Shown here: positions 9,660 to 19,820 of the stretch, in pieces
How positions within the stretch are numbered: the first letter of the stretch is position 1
How the letters are laid out: each line of letters opens with the position of its first letter
Assembly: GCF_023278565.1 (NCBI RefSeq)
Contig: NC_064677.1
Location: forward strand, 1,364,001-1,428,000
Length of the DNA: 64,000 bases
Source: Colletotrichum lupini
Taxonomy: Eukaryota; Ascomycota; Sordariomycetes; Glomerellales; Glomerellaceae
Direction: 5' to 3'
The notes under the pieces: generated by a model
What the model saw: the letters and a program-made list of their open reading frames with translations, nothing else
Databases searched by the model: none
Told to the model about the DNA's origin: nothing
Program-made: the position numbers and the translations under genes

Positions 9660-12115
9660 ATGTCGCTCCCAGCAAAGCGTCGTCGCGTTATTCTACCCGC
9701 ACCGGGCGCCCAACCCTCCGGATCGTTCCCATCAACTTCATCATCACTGGTAACAACGCCGTCTAATCAGCCATCCGCCTCGGGACGCGGATCGATCGGA
9801 GGAATTGGGAGTAGCGAGGAACCGTTGTTTGGGAATGACACGAGTCGCGATCTTCAGTCCAGAAGTCAGAGCATCGACTCATCCTCAGCCGATGCCAAGA
9901 AGCCCAGGACCGCTTCCAAACGACAGGTTATTGCAGTTGCTTGCGATAACTGCCGCCGGAGAAAGGCAAAGGTGAGTCAAACAATCACTGACGCAAACTT
10001 ACCTCTCTCCCTTCACAAGAGAGAAAGAGAGGGGGTTGGCAACCATGATCCGAGACTGAGAGATTCCACAGTGCGACGGCCATCGCCCAAAATGCCAACA
10101 CTGCTCCAAAAGGGGCGTCGAGTGCCATTATGAGGCCAACCAGGGCGAGACCGTGAGTCTCGCGCTCAAGCGCAAGGCAAACGACCTCGAAAGTGAAAAT
10201 GTCCAGTACAGGGAGCTTTTTCGCATGGTCTGCACCAAATCCGAGGACGAGGCAAAGGAGATTTTTCGCCGTATACGCCTGTCTGGTGACCCCCTCAGAG
10301 TCCTCGAATCCATCCGCCAAGCAGAAATTCTGCTCCCCTCTCTCCCCGTCAATGACCGCGTGAGCGATTCGCGTCTAGCAAAGCTCAACGAAAGGGCAAT
10401 GGAAAACAGCCTCCTCCGCGTGCCGGCAAAACCCTGGACCACAGTCGCAGACGATGGTATAGTCTCCGAGTTAATTACCGACTTTTTCAGCTGGGACAAT
10501 GCCAGTTGCTTTCCCGCCATTGAGCAGGACTTGTTCCTCGAGGACATGAGGTCCGGAAACATCAAGCGCGCCAAGTGGTGTTCCCCTATCTTGGTCAACG
10601 CAATGTGTGCAGTCCGTGCTGTAAGTCCTCCCTCTTCTGCACATTTTTCTCGGCACTTCCTACAATCTCAATAGAGCATATCGTGACTAACACTTCTCTG
10701 AAAGCCATTCGTCGCAACCGTCAAAGAATTTCATACCTACACAGGTCAAGATCTGGCGAGGCAATTCCGGGAAGAGGTTATGCAGCTGGTGGAAAAGAGC
10801 CATGGCCGGGCGTCAATCCCTACAATCCTTGCCCTTGTCCTCGTGGACTGGTCAGCGAGTATTGCAGGCGACGAGGCCAGCGCCAAAATGTACCGCTTCA
10901 TGGCCTGGGAAAGGTACAAACGCTTCAAACCGGAGCGACGCTTCGCCCAGCTCAACAAAGACGATCCCAACGATGCGATTGAAATGCTCGTCATCTCGAA
11001 AGCTGTGTGGGCCATTTTCTTGATGGAGAGGTACGCACCCCCCTTCCACAACGAAACCACCCAACTGTCAGGATCCCCAATATCAAACTGACACTTTGCC
11101 TCGATAGCCGCGTATCGTATTTCTACAATTCAACCGCAGATATCCCACCTCCGTCAATACCCAAGCTTTTCGACAACTGCGGACGCGACACACTAGAGCC
11201 TCTGGGCAACGTCGACGTTCTCGGTCGACCCTATCTAGAATCTACAAACCTGATACCAATCATCCCTGGAATTGCAACGGTTGTATCCAATCTCGCCAGG
11301 CTACAGTATGATGTCATGTCGTACCTCACGTCTGGCAGTACCATCAAGGGAAGCATCGAAGATTTGAGGCGCAAGAAGCACTGGTATTGCAGATTGCAGG
11401 AGTTCAGGGAAGCGTTACCCAAACGCTTTCAAATAGAATACAACTTCACTCCTGCAACTTGCTTCTTGAGGCAAGTTTAACAATTCCGGTCGTCATTGGC
11501 GAGATAATGAAACAGGGAATCATGCTAACATCAATCAGGATGCATGAGAACGAGCTAGCCTATGCTGTCCTCCAGTCACTCAGCCCATCAACCATCTTCG
11601 ACACTCCCTTCACCCCACACTCAACAACCGTGAAGTCCCTCTGTCTTCAGCACTGCATCTCCGACACAACCCTCGCAGAGTCATACCTACAAAGATACTG
11701 TACGCACTCGTACATCACCCGCGTCATGTTTGTGGCCATGCAACACCTCATGCCCTACCTCAACGAAGGCCACGCTGCCACAAATGACCTCTTCACCCGC
11801 CTCTGCATGATGGGCGGTATCTCGGCGCGCGTCGTCCGAATGTCAATGTACCTCCTTCAAGCGGTGCAGGCCATGGCCTGGGCAATGAAGCAGGACATTC
11901 CGGCCACCGCGAGGCCTTACCTCGATCCCTGGGTGAGGCTGGCAATCCAGGAGAGTGAGACAAAGGCACCGAGCTACGCTGTTCCGGACCGCGATGAGAT
12001 CAAGGCCCTTCTGGCCGACGATGACCAGAGCGATGGAGGATCTGGCGAGAGCGGCGCCGAACTGTGGGCATTGGTGGAGAAGTGGGCTCTCAGCACTGGA
12101 AAGGGTCTCCCATGA
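9660..12115 (+). CDS. Zn2Cys6 fungal-specific transcription factor (TF2)
   Basis: Second regulator in tandem with TF1. Exons are 9660-9971, 10072-10620, 10705-11030, 11108-11470 and 11539-12115, giving 708 aa. The start is ATG 9660, the first in this frame. About 80 residues of Ser/Gly-rich sequence precede a complete zinc cluster (Cys95, 98, 105, 112, 115, 122) that spans the first intron. A basic/coiled segment (LALKRKANDLESENVQYREL) and the conserved block EIFRRIRLSGDPLRVLESIRQ follow, with a long helical regulatory domain to the acidic C-terminus. The fourth intron (11471-11538) appears to use a GC donor (GAG|GCAAGT) with a normal AG acceptor; without it the frame ends after two codons, while with it the frame joins exactly. 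I do not recognise a named ortholog. Targets are unknown, and it may or may not relate to the nitrilase locus. Confidence 0.88.
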
Positions 12116-13278
12116 TTTGTTCATATATTGAACAGGGAGCCTGGCGTTTCGGAATAGTCTGCATGGCATGTGGTGCAAGCGTGTTTGGTCATGACTGGGA
12201 GTGAAGGATCTTTTTGAGCATTTACCATGCCTGTGGTGGTCATTAGCGGAACAGAGATTTAGGCTGCGCGAGCTGCCATTGTTGCTGCCAGATCATGACC
12301 AAAGGCTGATGCAACATCGTAACAGTGAACGCTCGAAGCCATCGAGGCTCACTCCACGCACAGAAGCTGGGCAAGTGCCCGCGGGCACCAAAGGATCGAG
12401 AAGACTTACCGTACCTCCATGGGACCATCATCGACATCTTTGAGTGGCCCGGTTGTTCCGAAGTCTTGGCTATCGAGAGTGCATCGAATTGCGCACCAAT
12501 CAGGGCTAGCGATTCATTCGGCGAATTGTCAACGTTGTCTTAAGCATATGACTGGGGGTAAGGAGATTGATGTCACCTTCCCACTTCGTAGCGGCAACCC
12601 CCCTCCAGCTTCTCCAGATGAAGCAGATGTGGACACTTGAGTTAAGCTTGATAGATCCCACCGGAGTCCCGTCCGTACTTGCAGTACCGTTCGGTGCTGT
12701 TCCGAGTCCCTTGCGTTCGTCTGTACACATCGAGAATGCGAGTATGTCATGAAGAGCCTATTCCGCAAAGTCGCAGCACCTCGTATCCTTCAACTTCCAC
12801 GAAAGCTCTAGCTTAGCTGCCTTTACCTGTTCTAGGCCTGTCTCCTTGATTCTAAGTTGTTAGCCACATCCCGTTCCATCCTCCCGTCCCCTCACTCTCC
12901 TTCACACGGGCTCTCTCGAGGCCACCAAACGCTTGCGAGTCCGGAGATATGCCTTCCGTCGATATTCGATGTGCACCTTGCTTGAACGGGGCTTTCGGTA
13001 TATACATGTTATGATACGAGGAACGAAAAGATATGCACCTCTAGTGTCACATCCGTCAAGTCTCCGCAAACGCGCAACGACGATACTTCTTTCTACCCTT
13101 GCAATTGATCGGCCTTTTTCAACCAGGCAAGTTACGTCTCAAATCAAGTCCTTAAATGTAGAAAATCTCAAGCCATATAAGCTGACATCCGGCGCTGGTC
13201 CGACTCTCTCCCACGTTACTTGTCAGTACTTACGGCAATTACAGCTCCTCCGCAGGCTTCGCTCAGCCTATCATTAAA
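12116..13278. other. intergenic, no gene recognised
   Basis: TF2 3' flank and upstream region of the GH43 gene. Only short frames without recognisable content occur. I see no repeats or RNA genes. Confidence 0.55.
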
Positions 13279-14805
13279 ATGCCTTCTCTAGCCTCTGTCG
13301 TCGTCACTCTCCTCCAAGGCCTATGCGTTGCGGTCCAGGCCCAAACAACAATCACTTCCACCGGAAACCCCATCATCGCCGATGGAACCTACTACACAGC
13401 AGACCCAGCCCCCTTGGTCGTGAACAACACCATCTACATCCTCACCGGCCGAGACACCGCCCCCGCAAGCCAAAATGCCTTCATAATGAACGAGTGGGAG
13501 ATGCTCAGCAGCACCGATCCGCGCCCCTCTGGAGCACAGTGGCAGCTACGCACCAATATTGCCCGCCCGGAATCCGTCTTCAAGTGGGCTGCGTCCGGAA
13601 CTGCCTACGCCTCTCAAATCGTGCAGGGCCCGGACAAGAGATTTTACCTCTACGCCCCCGTCACGCAGGCCTCGACTTCGAACTCTGATCGGTTCGCTAT
13701 CGGGGTTGCTGTCTCGGCCAACCCCTGGGGTCCTTTCACAGATGCTCACCCCAGTGGGCCTATCCTCTCGCAGTCCGTCCCATCGCCAGGGAACACCATT
13801 CAGAATATCGATCCGACAGTCCTCCTCGACGATACCGGGAGGGTCTATCTCTACTGGGGCACATTCGGTCAGCTCCGTGGCATCGAACTCGCGACAGATA
13901 TGGTCACAACCATCGGACAAGCCATATCAGTTAACAGCTTAACGGGCTTCTTCGAGGCTCCATGGCTTCTTAAGCGTCAGGGAACGTACTACATGCTCTA
14001 CGCCGCCAACAACGCCGGCCCAGATTCGCCATGCACCCCGACATCCTACCATGCCTGTATCGCCTACGGAACCGCCTCCTCGCCCTTAGGCCCGTGGACC
14101 TTCAGGGGCGTGATGCTAGACATCGTCTCTTCGACCACGTCACACCCGGGTGCATTTGAGTTGAACGGCCAGTGGTACCTAGTCTACCACACCCGAGATG
14201 CCACAGGAGGTGGCCACTTCCGCCGCAGCATAGCCCTAGACTCCATGACCTGGGACGACAACCAGTCACCCCCGCGTATCAACAAAGTCATCCAGACGCG
14301 TCGCGCTCAGCCCGCCGCGCCAGCAACCCGCAACATCGCGACCAAAGCCACAGCAAGCTCCGTAAACCGCACCCCGATTCAGTACTGGATCAAATCGATC
14401 AACGACGCATGGGTCCCCGGGAACCCCCTTCCGCCAGACTACTGGTGCTCCTACGACGGCGCCGCCTCCCCGCAGACCAACACGCTCGTGTTGACGTGGC
14501 CTTTGGCGGTGACGCTGAACGGGGCGAGGATGGTGCTTTTCGCTGATCAGCCTGCTGGGTCGAATATCGGGGTGCCGCCTCCTGCGAGCTGGCGGATCGA
14601 GTACTTGAACGGGAGCGGTGCGTGGATCGCGGTCACGGCGACGTCTGCGTATCCTACTGCTGTTACGGATAACCCTGCGATTGTCAACTTTAACCAGGTT
14701 TCGACCAAAAGTATTCGTGCGGTTTTGGTGGCTTCTGGTGGGAATGGACAGTTTGGTGGTGTTGGAGTCAAGGAGTTTGAGGCTCTTGCTCCTACTGCGC
14801 AGTGA
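13279..14805 (+). CDS. secreted glycoside hydrolase family 43 enzyme with C-terminal discoidin-like domain
   Basis: Predicted extracellular beta-xylosidase/alpha-L-arabinofuranosidase-type enzyme acting on plant-wall pentose polymers. Single exon, 508 aa. A signal peptide covers residues 1-22 (hydrophobic stretch ending AVQAQ). The five-bladed propeller domain spans about 28-325 and shows the GH43 triad: general base Asp42 (TADPAPL), pKa-setting Asp178 (NIDPTVLLDD) and general acid Glu226 (GFFEAPWLL). Residues about 340-505 form a beta-rich tail resembling a discoidin/F5-8C-like carbohydrate-binding module. There are NxS/T glycosylation sites, for example in the N-terminal part of the propeller. 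No intron is seen in this 1.5-kb gene while most neighbours have several, and the two-domain layout is common in bacteria; this hints at horizontal origin but is weak evidence. Exact substrate cannot be read from sequence. Confidence 0.92.
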   Translation: MPSLASVVVTLLQGLCVAVQAQTTITSTGNPIIADGTYYTADPAPLVVNNTIYILTGRDTAPASQNAFIMNEWEMLSSTDPRPSGAQWQLRTNIARPESVFKWAASGTAYASQIVQGPDKRFYLYAPVTQASTSNSDRFAIGVAVSANPWGPFTDAHPSGPILSQSVPSPGNTIQNIDPTVLLDDTGRVYLYWGTFGQLRGIELATDMVTTIGQAISVNSLTGFFEAPWLLKRQGTYYMLYAANNAGPDSPCTPTSYHACIAYGTASSPLGPWTFRGVMLDIVSSTTSHPGAFELNGQWYLVYHTRDATGGGHFRRSIALDSMTWDDNQSPPRINKVIQTRRAQPAAPATRNIATKATASSVNRTPIQYWIKSINDAWVPGNPLPPDYWCSYDGAASPQTNTLVLTWPLAVTLNGARMVLFADQPAGSNIGVPPPASWRIEYLNGSGAWIAVTATSAYPTAVTDNPAIVNFNQVSTKSIRAVLVASGGNGQFGGVGVKEFEALAPTAQ

Positions 14806-15007
14806 ATATCCAGAGAGCACGATATGAGAGGAACGTGCGTGCAGAGCATTGAGAGTCCCAGCCCTCGTTGAATATTACGTATCTTTCGATCAAGCTTCCG
14901 TAGGTCTTGAAGTTCTCCCAAGTCACCTCGCTCGTAAGTATCCAGTTTCAATGTTCCCGACGTGTCTCCTTACACACAAACATGTATCTCACTCCAAATT
15001 CCCCCCA

Positions 15008-15451
15008 TCAAAGCTTCGCGCGAGCCTCAGGCTCCCCCAAAACCTCATGCTTGAACCGATACACAATATCACTAAACCTGCCCTCCGGAAAAACATAAAG
15101 CCACGTCATGGTCTCCCCGCCGTCGCAAAACACACCGTGCTCCGCGTCCCCGGGAATCCACACTAGCTGGTCCTTGGACACGGCGTGCCGGACGCCGTTG
15201 ATCTCGACTTGTCCGCTACCGGAGAGCACGTAGTAGATCTCGGCCTGCTTGTGGCGGTGTAGCGCCAGGCTGCCGTTGGGCGGGCAGGTCGCTACGCCGG
15301 AGCTGAGGGAGTCGGTTACTGTGCCCGGGGCGGAGACGAGGGTGTGCCATGTTGCGTTGCCGCGGGACTGTTCGGGGAATGATTCTGGGGGATTTGTGGT
15401 GGAGGATTTGAGGTCTACTATGAGGGGCGATTCTGGAGCTTTTGATGCCAT
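15008..15451 (-). CDS. small cupin-domain protein
   Basis: Single-domain cupin of 147 aa, counting from the internal Met (ATG at 15451) in a good context; the frame is open further upstream to 15517. Cupin motif 1 is visible as HRHKQAEIYYVLSGSGQVEING and motif 2 as PGDAEHGVFCDGG, with His, His and Glu in motif 1 and His in motif 2 available for metal binding. Such single-domain cupins act as small dioxygenases, isomerases or binding proteins, so no reaction can be assigned. No signal peptide. It converges on the GH43 gene, and the amidohydrolase gene lies upstream on the same strand. Confidence 0.8.
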   Translation of the reverse strand: MASKAPESPLIVDLKSSTTNPPESFPEQSRGNATWHTLVSAPGTVTDSLSSGVATCPPNGSLALHRHKQAEIYYVLSGSGQVEINGVRHAVSKDQLVWIPGDAEHGVFCDGGETMTWLYVFPEGRFSDIVYRFKHEVLGEPEARAKL

Positions 15452-16070
15452 CTTTCTTTGCGTTTCCTTTGTTGTTACGGCACAGAAACTTAGAAAGTTG
15501 TCGTCTACAAGGCACACAGTTTCTACGGTGTTGTTGGTGATGAAGAATTGTGTTCGTGGGGGTTTATATCATTCGTCATCTACCCCTCCTATTCCGACTC
15601 CGGTGAGCTAAGAACAAGACGCCGTCTCATCCAATTTTTTACGTGACGATGGTGTCCGTTGTTCGTACTATATTGGTCGGCGATGTGGAGACCCACACCA
15701 CCAGTCCGGCAAGAAATGCCTTGTTTGGCATGTCGAGCCTCGGGGTCTCAACTCTTTGTCCGGATAAGATAACTACAATCAACGACTTCCGTTGCACCGA
15801 ATGCTTCATCGATTGGTGCTGATATGATAATATTTCCAGGTATGTTGCCTGTAGACAACGCGAGGGGCCTATGATGATACGCTCACCAATGAGTAGGCTT
15901 TCTGTCGGAAAGTATACTGATAATAGATGCGGGCGTAGCTAGAGGCTTTCTGTATCGGTATCGTGAATGATACCAAAATAATTCCACTCTATCAGCATCA
16001 GCACCAAGGCTTCTGATAGAAATAACCTGGCTTTAGGCCCACAGATTGATGACACCGAACAACCAGTGCC
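15452..16070. other. intergenic, no gene recognised
   Basis: Upstream region of the cupin gene and 3' flank of the amidohydrolase gene. Nothing recognisable. Confidence 0.55.
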
Positions 16071-17251
16071 TCATCCGAATAGTTTCGCAGCATTGCTCCT
16101 TCTCACAGCTTCGACCTTGCTGGTGTCGTTGAAAGCCTCCTCAATATCTTGATCAAACTTGACTCTCCCAGCCTCAGCCATGGCCCAAGGCGTGAAAGGC
16201 GTATCCGTCCCCCACAACAGCTTCTCATAGCTCACCCACCGAAGCAGAGGAGAAATCGCCCAGGTAACCGGCCAAGGTCCAGCAAGGTCAAAGTAAAAGT
16301 TTTCTGCCAATGTAGCTTTCATAAACGACTCCGTGAGATTGACATCCGGCGTGCTATAACTGACAATCCGATCCAGAGTAGGAACAAGACCGCCGCCGGC
16401 ATGAGGCATAATCCACTTGATGCGAGGGAACCGTGTCGGAATCTTGGAGTAGAATAAGTCTGCAAATGTGCGTGCTGTGTCAAAGGGGAAGTCGATTGTC
16501 GGCGCTCGCCCTTGCCGTCCTGCCACCGGCCTGTTCAGGGTAAGCCATTCCGGCGGTGCGATACCGGGGTCTTCTCCGTCGATTGAGAATCTCAAATGGT
16601 TGTGCTCGGTACAAGGTGTGGTAGGATGCTCAAAGATTGTGGCGTTCACCTCGTTCAGTGCCTTGTACACTGGATCGAGGTCCGGGTCGCCGAGGTACAT
16701 CCCGTAAAAGTTGGACATGAGCACGATGCCGTCAGGTTTCGGGTCGAGTTGGGTGAAGCAGTATTTGATTTCTTCGACGGACGCGCTCACATCTGGGAGG
16801 GGAAGGGATGCAAAGAAGCCAAAATTGTCGGGATACTTAAATTTTAATTCTGATGCATATTCGTTTACTTGACGTGCGAGTTTGATGGCTTTCTCAGTCG
16901 CGTACTTTGATGGTACGGACAGGTATACCCCCGGGCTGGAGATGGACAAGGACGATTTCTCGATATCCTGGGCATCCATGAAGTTGAGATGTGCCTCGGG
17001 CGTCCATTCCTATCACCCCGTATAAGCATATCGCAGAGCCTTTCCAGGTGCTCGTAGGGATAAAAACTGACGGGAATCCCGGGCATGCCATCGGGCCCAG
17101 GTAAATGCCCAGCGTCTCTGAGCGCTTGCGCATAGAAGTCTGGGACGTAGTGCGCATGCACATCTATTTTTAGTTTTGAGGATTCCATCTTAGTGCCTGC
17201 CAGTGCGAGACTCAAAAGTTGGCCGACGATGATGAAGAAGAGAAGAGGCAT
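16071..17251 (-). CDS. metal-dependent amidohydrolase (ACMSD / aromatic-acid decarboxylase type)
   Basis: TIM-barrel enzyme of the amidohydrolase-2 family, which includes ACMSD, gamma-resorcylate and salicylate decarboxylases. Exons are 17251-17072 and 17009-16071 with a 62-nt intron; the join (GMPGIP then EWTPEAHLNF) restores the conserved family order and gives 372 aa. Metal-site motifs are visible: HAHYVP near the start (HxH), EHPTTPC, MPHAGGG and the C-terminal WGTDTPFTPW with the metal aspartate. The first 20 residues (PLLFFIIVGQLLSLALA) look like a signal peptide, so the longer form may be secreted; starting at the internal Met 17188 would give a cytosolic enzyme. Likely substrates are aromatic carboxylic acids or ring-fission products, by family analogy. 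The FAD oxidase gene lies upstream on the same strand. Confidence 0.87.
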
Positions 17252-17787
17252 GACTAGTTGTGGATTGAACTTAACGTTCCCGCCTTGGGCGAAGTTGGTG
17301 CCAATGCGAGATCAAAGCAGTAAGCTTAGTTGACATCTTCAGCTTAGGCACTTAGGCGAGCTGCAGTGATTATCAAATATATGTGAAGGACGCCAAGACA
17401 CCAGCACATGTCTCCTGATCCGACGCCTTTCTACGCCGTTTCCTGCGCTGCGTCACAATGGCCAGGTTAGGTTGCTTTTGTCTCGCAGCAGCGCGCATAG
17501 CGGCAGATACGAGACGCCACGCTTACAACTGTCTAGCAGTCTTTCGCGCAAGTTCATTACTTACATGCAGCCGTGTCGATCGTCAGTTACAACGGTGGGG
17601 AGATGGGACGGGTCCCATCGACTTGCCAATTGGCTCTTTCTAAGACCAACGTCCACTTGCTCATGATGGCCATGTGCCGCATCTTCAGGGGTGGCATGAT
17701 CGCGGAACAAAGTAATAGATTGCGCTTATCTTTGAAGCACTAATAATGGACGAGTTTGTCGATCAGGTCTCCCTCTTTATCTCATCA
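17252..17787. other. intergenic, no gene recognised
   Basis: Promoter region of the amidohydrolase gene and 3' flank of the FAD oxidase gene. No supported feature. Confidence 0.5.
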
Positions 17788-19251
17788 TCATATGCTAGCC
17801 ACCAATTCTACATTCCTTTCCGCTGGAAGCAATTTTTTCAGATCGCTCAATTCTCTTCTAGGCCAGGCCCTGTGAGTGGGCGATGGGAATGTTCGGTCCC
17901 ATGACCACTTCTTTACCAAAGTCTCCTCGAGAGATCCGTCGAGCATCTGCACGACATACTTACCCAGGATGGGCAGGAACTTCCAGCCGTGAAAAGATCC
18001 GCAGGTTGCGACGTAGAGATTCTTGCTTGCAGAGTGTGGGGAGATGATAAAGTCTTCATCGGGCGTGACAGCCTCCCTAACACATGTATTAGCAAGATAA
18101 TGCATCTTTCATCTTAACTCGAGTCCTTCAGGAGCTCCTATACATACCAACAGATACGATAGTTCTCGTTCTTGAATGTTTCGCTTCCTTTCCCAAACAG
18201 GCTCTTTCCAGCAAAGTCAACATCTTCTTTCAGAGTATCTGGTACCTCGAGCTGCGCATAGTCAACTGCCGGGGGAGGTGCAGATATCTGGCTTCCGTTT
18301 GCATGAGTCTGAGTGTTTCTGAAGATGATCTGACCCCAGAACTTCAAGGTCTTGTCTTCGGAATGGGGAACACTTCCGTTGCTTGCGCCTAGGATAAACT
18401 TTAGTAGTTAAAACACAGCGGGGATGAGTTGGAGCCAGCTCTTCCATACCTCTCGATGGCGGCACCATGGAGATGCCAACTGGCCCGTCGTAATAGTCCT
18501 TTGCATTCTCCCCAGAGACAGGCGTAAACCCCTCGGTAACAGCTGCTGCTACGAACCTGTCACCAGCTTGAAGATCTTTTCTTGCGGGTGCGCTATCAGC
18601 AAGCAACTTAGCCGTGTAAGCGCCTGTTGACAGAATAACTCGTGAGGCGGTAAGACTCTCGCCCTTTGACGTCTTGATACCGGTTGCAGCACCATCGTCA
18701 TCGAACTCGATTTTTTCAACTTCTGCCTCAATGTACTTCACCCCGAGCTTCACAGCCTCTTCGATCGTTCTCTGCAATGCCTCCTTCGCCTCACCCCATC
18801 CACTATTCTTATTGACAAAGACCTCCTTCACATCAGTGAAATCAGCATCCTTGAAGATGCCGCCATACTGCTTCTTCGCCTCCTCGACAGAGAAAGAGAA
18901 CAACCCAGAGTCGACTCCGAGCTTCTTGTAGTTCTCTTGCATTTGTTCTGCAAAGTTATTCGGCGAGACCCAGTAGACGCCGCTTTCGTGGTAGTATGAT
19001 TTCCAGATCGGGTCCTCGGACCAGTACTTTTTGGCTTCGAGGCAGAGGCGCATGTACTCAATATCAACATAGTCGGCGCGCACAACCTTGTTCCAGTCCC
19101 AGGAGGCGGCGACGCGGATCGGGGCGTCATAGGCGTTACGGTCGACGAGGGTGATGCTGGCGTCGGGATAGGCGCGGACTAAGTGCAGGGCTGTGGAGGC
19201 GCCAAAAACGCCAGCGCCTATGATGAGGTATGACTCTGTCGAGGCGGCCAT
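17788..19251 (-). CDS. DAO-type FAD-dependent oxidoreductase (sarcosine / saccharopine / fructosyl-amine oxidase-like)
   Basis: Flavoenzyme predicted to oxidise a secondary amine or amino-acid C-N bond with oxygen. Exons are 19251-18450, 18388-18148 and 18076-17788; both introns are short with GT/AG ends and join cleanly to 443 aa, a usual family length. The N-terminal dinucleotide fold is clear (YLIIGAGVFGASTALHL, residues about 8-24, with an acidic end at VDRN). The SWDWNKVVRADYVD block matches fungal monomeric sarcosine-oxidase/amadoriase-like proteins, and the C-terminal CW-EAVTPDEDFIISPH and GSFHGWKFLPILGKYV segments form the family's second FAD-contacting region. The C-terminus (VASI) is not a clear peroxisomal signal. 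Possible substrates include N-methyl amino acids, saccharopine or glycated amines; none can be chosen from sequence. Confidence 0.88.
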
Positions 19252-19820
19252 TTCTGCAATACGGAGGTGTGTTAGCTTGTTGATTTTGAGTCTGCGAAAA
19301 TCAGACTAAAGACTATGTTCTCAATAAGTCCGAGTGAGTCGCATCTTGATCCCCGTTGTCGGACACTGCCCGCACTTCATCCCCATCTTATCTTCTGACG
19401 TCATGTGATCAAGTCGGCACGCAATCAACTTTGGGCCGAACAATCCCCACTGCAACGTGGAGCAGGTCACATTCATCAGTGTTGTCTCGAAGATATTGGT
19501 GGAGGTGTAAGTTCATAGCACTCCTGCCTTTGTCACGCCTCAGAGTTGGGCTCTATCCGGAATACCACGCTGGGGATGAGAAGTGAAGGAGTCTATTCAT
19601 CTATGACTCTTTCCCCAACTATGGTAAGTGATCAACCCTTGGAATCCAGTGAGTAAATTGAGACTATCCCTCCATGTCGTCTGTAATGTCGTCGCCGTGG
19701 TCGGCGTTACCATTCAACCCTCAGTAATTACACAACAGTCTCCATGGTCTCAACAAGACTTTCAGGGTGGGACTTCCATTGTTCGCGAATGAGGCTCTTC
19801 GCTCCGCCTCCCATTTCGTT
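19252..19820. other. intergenic, no gene recognised
   Basis: Promoter region of the FAD oxidase gene and downstream edge of the decayed F-box-like gene. Confidence 0.5.
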
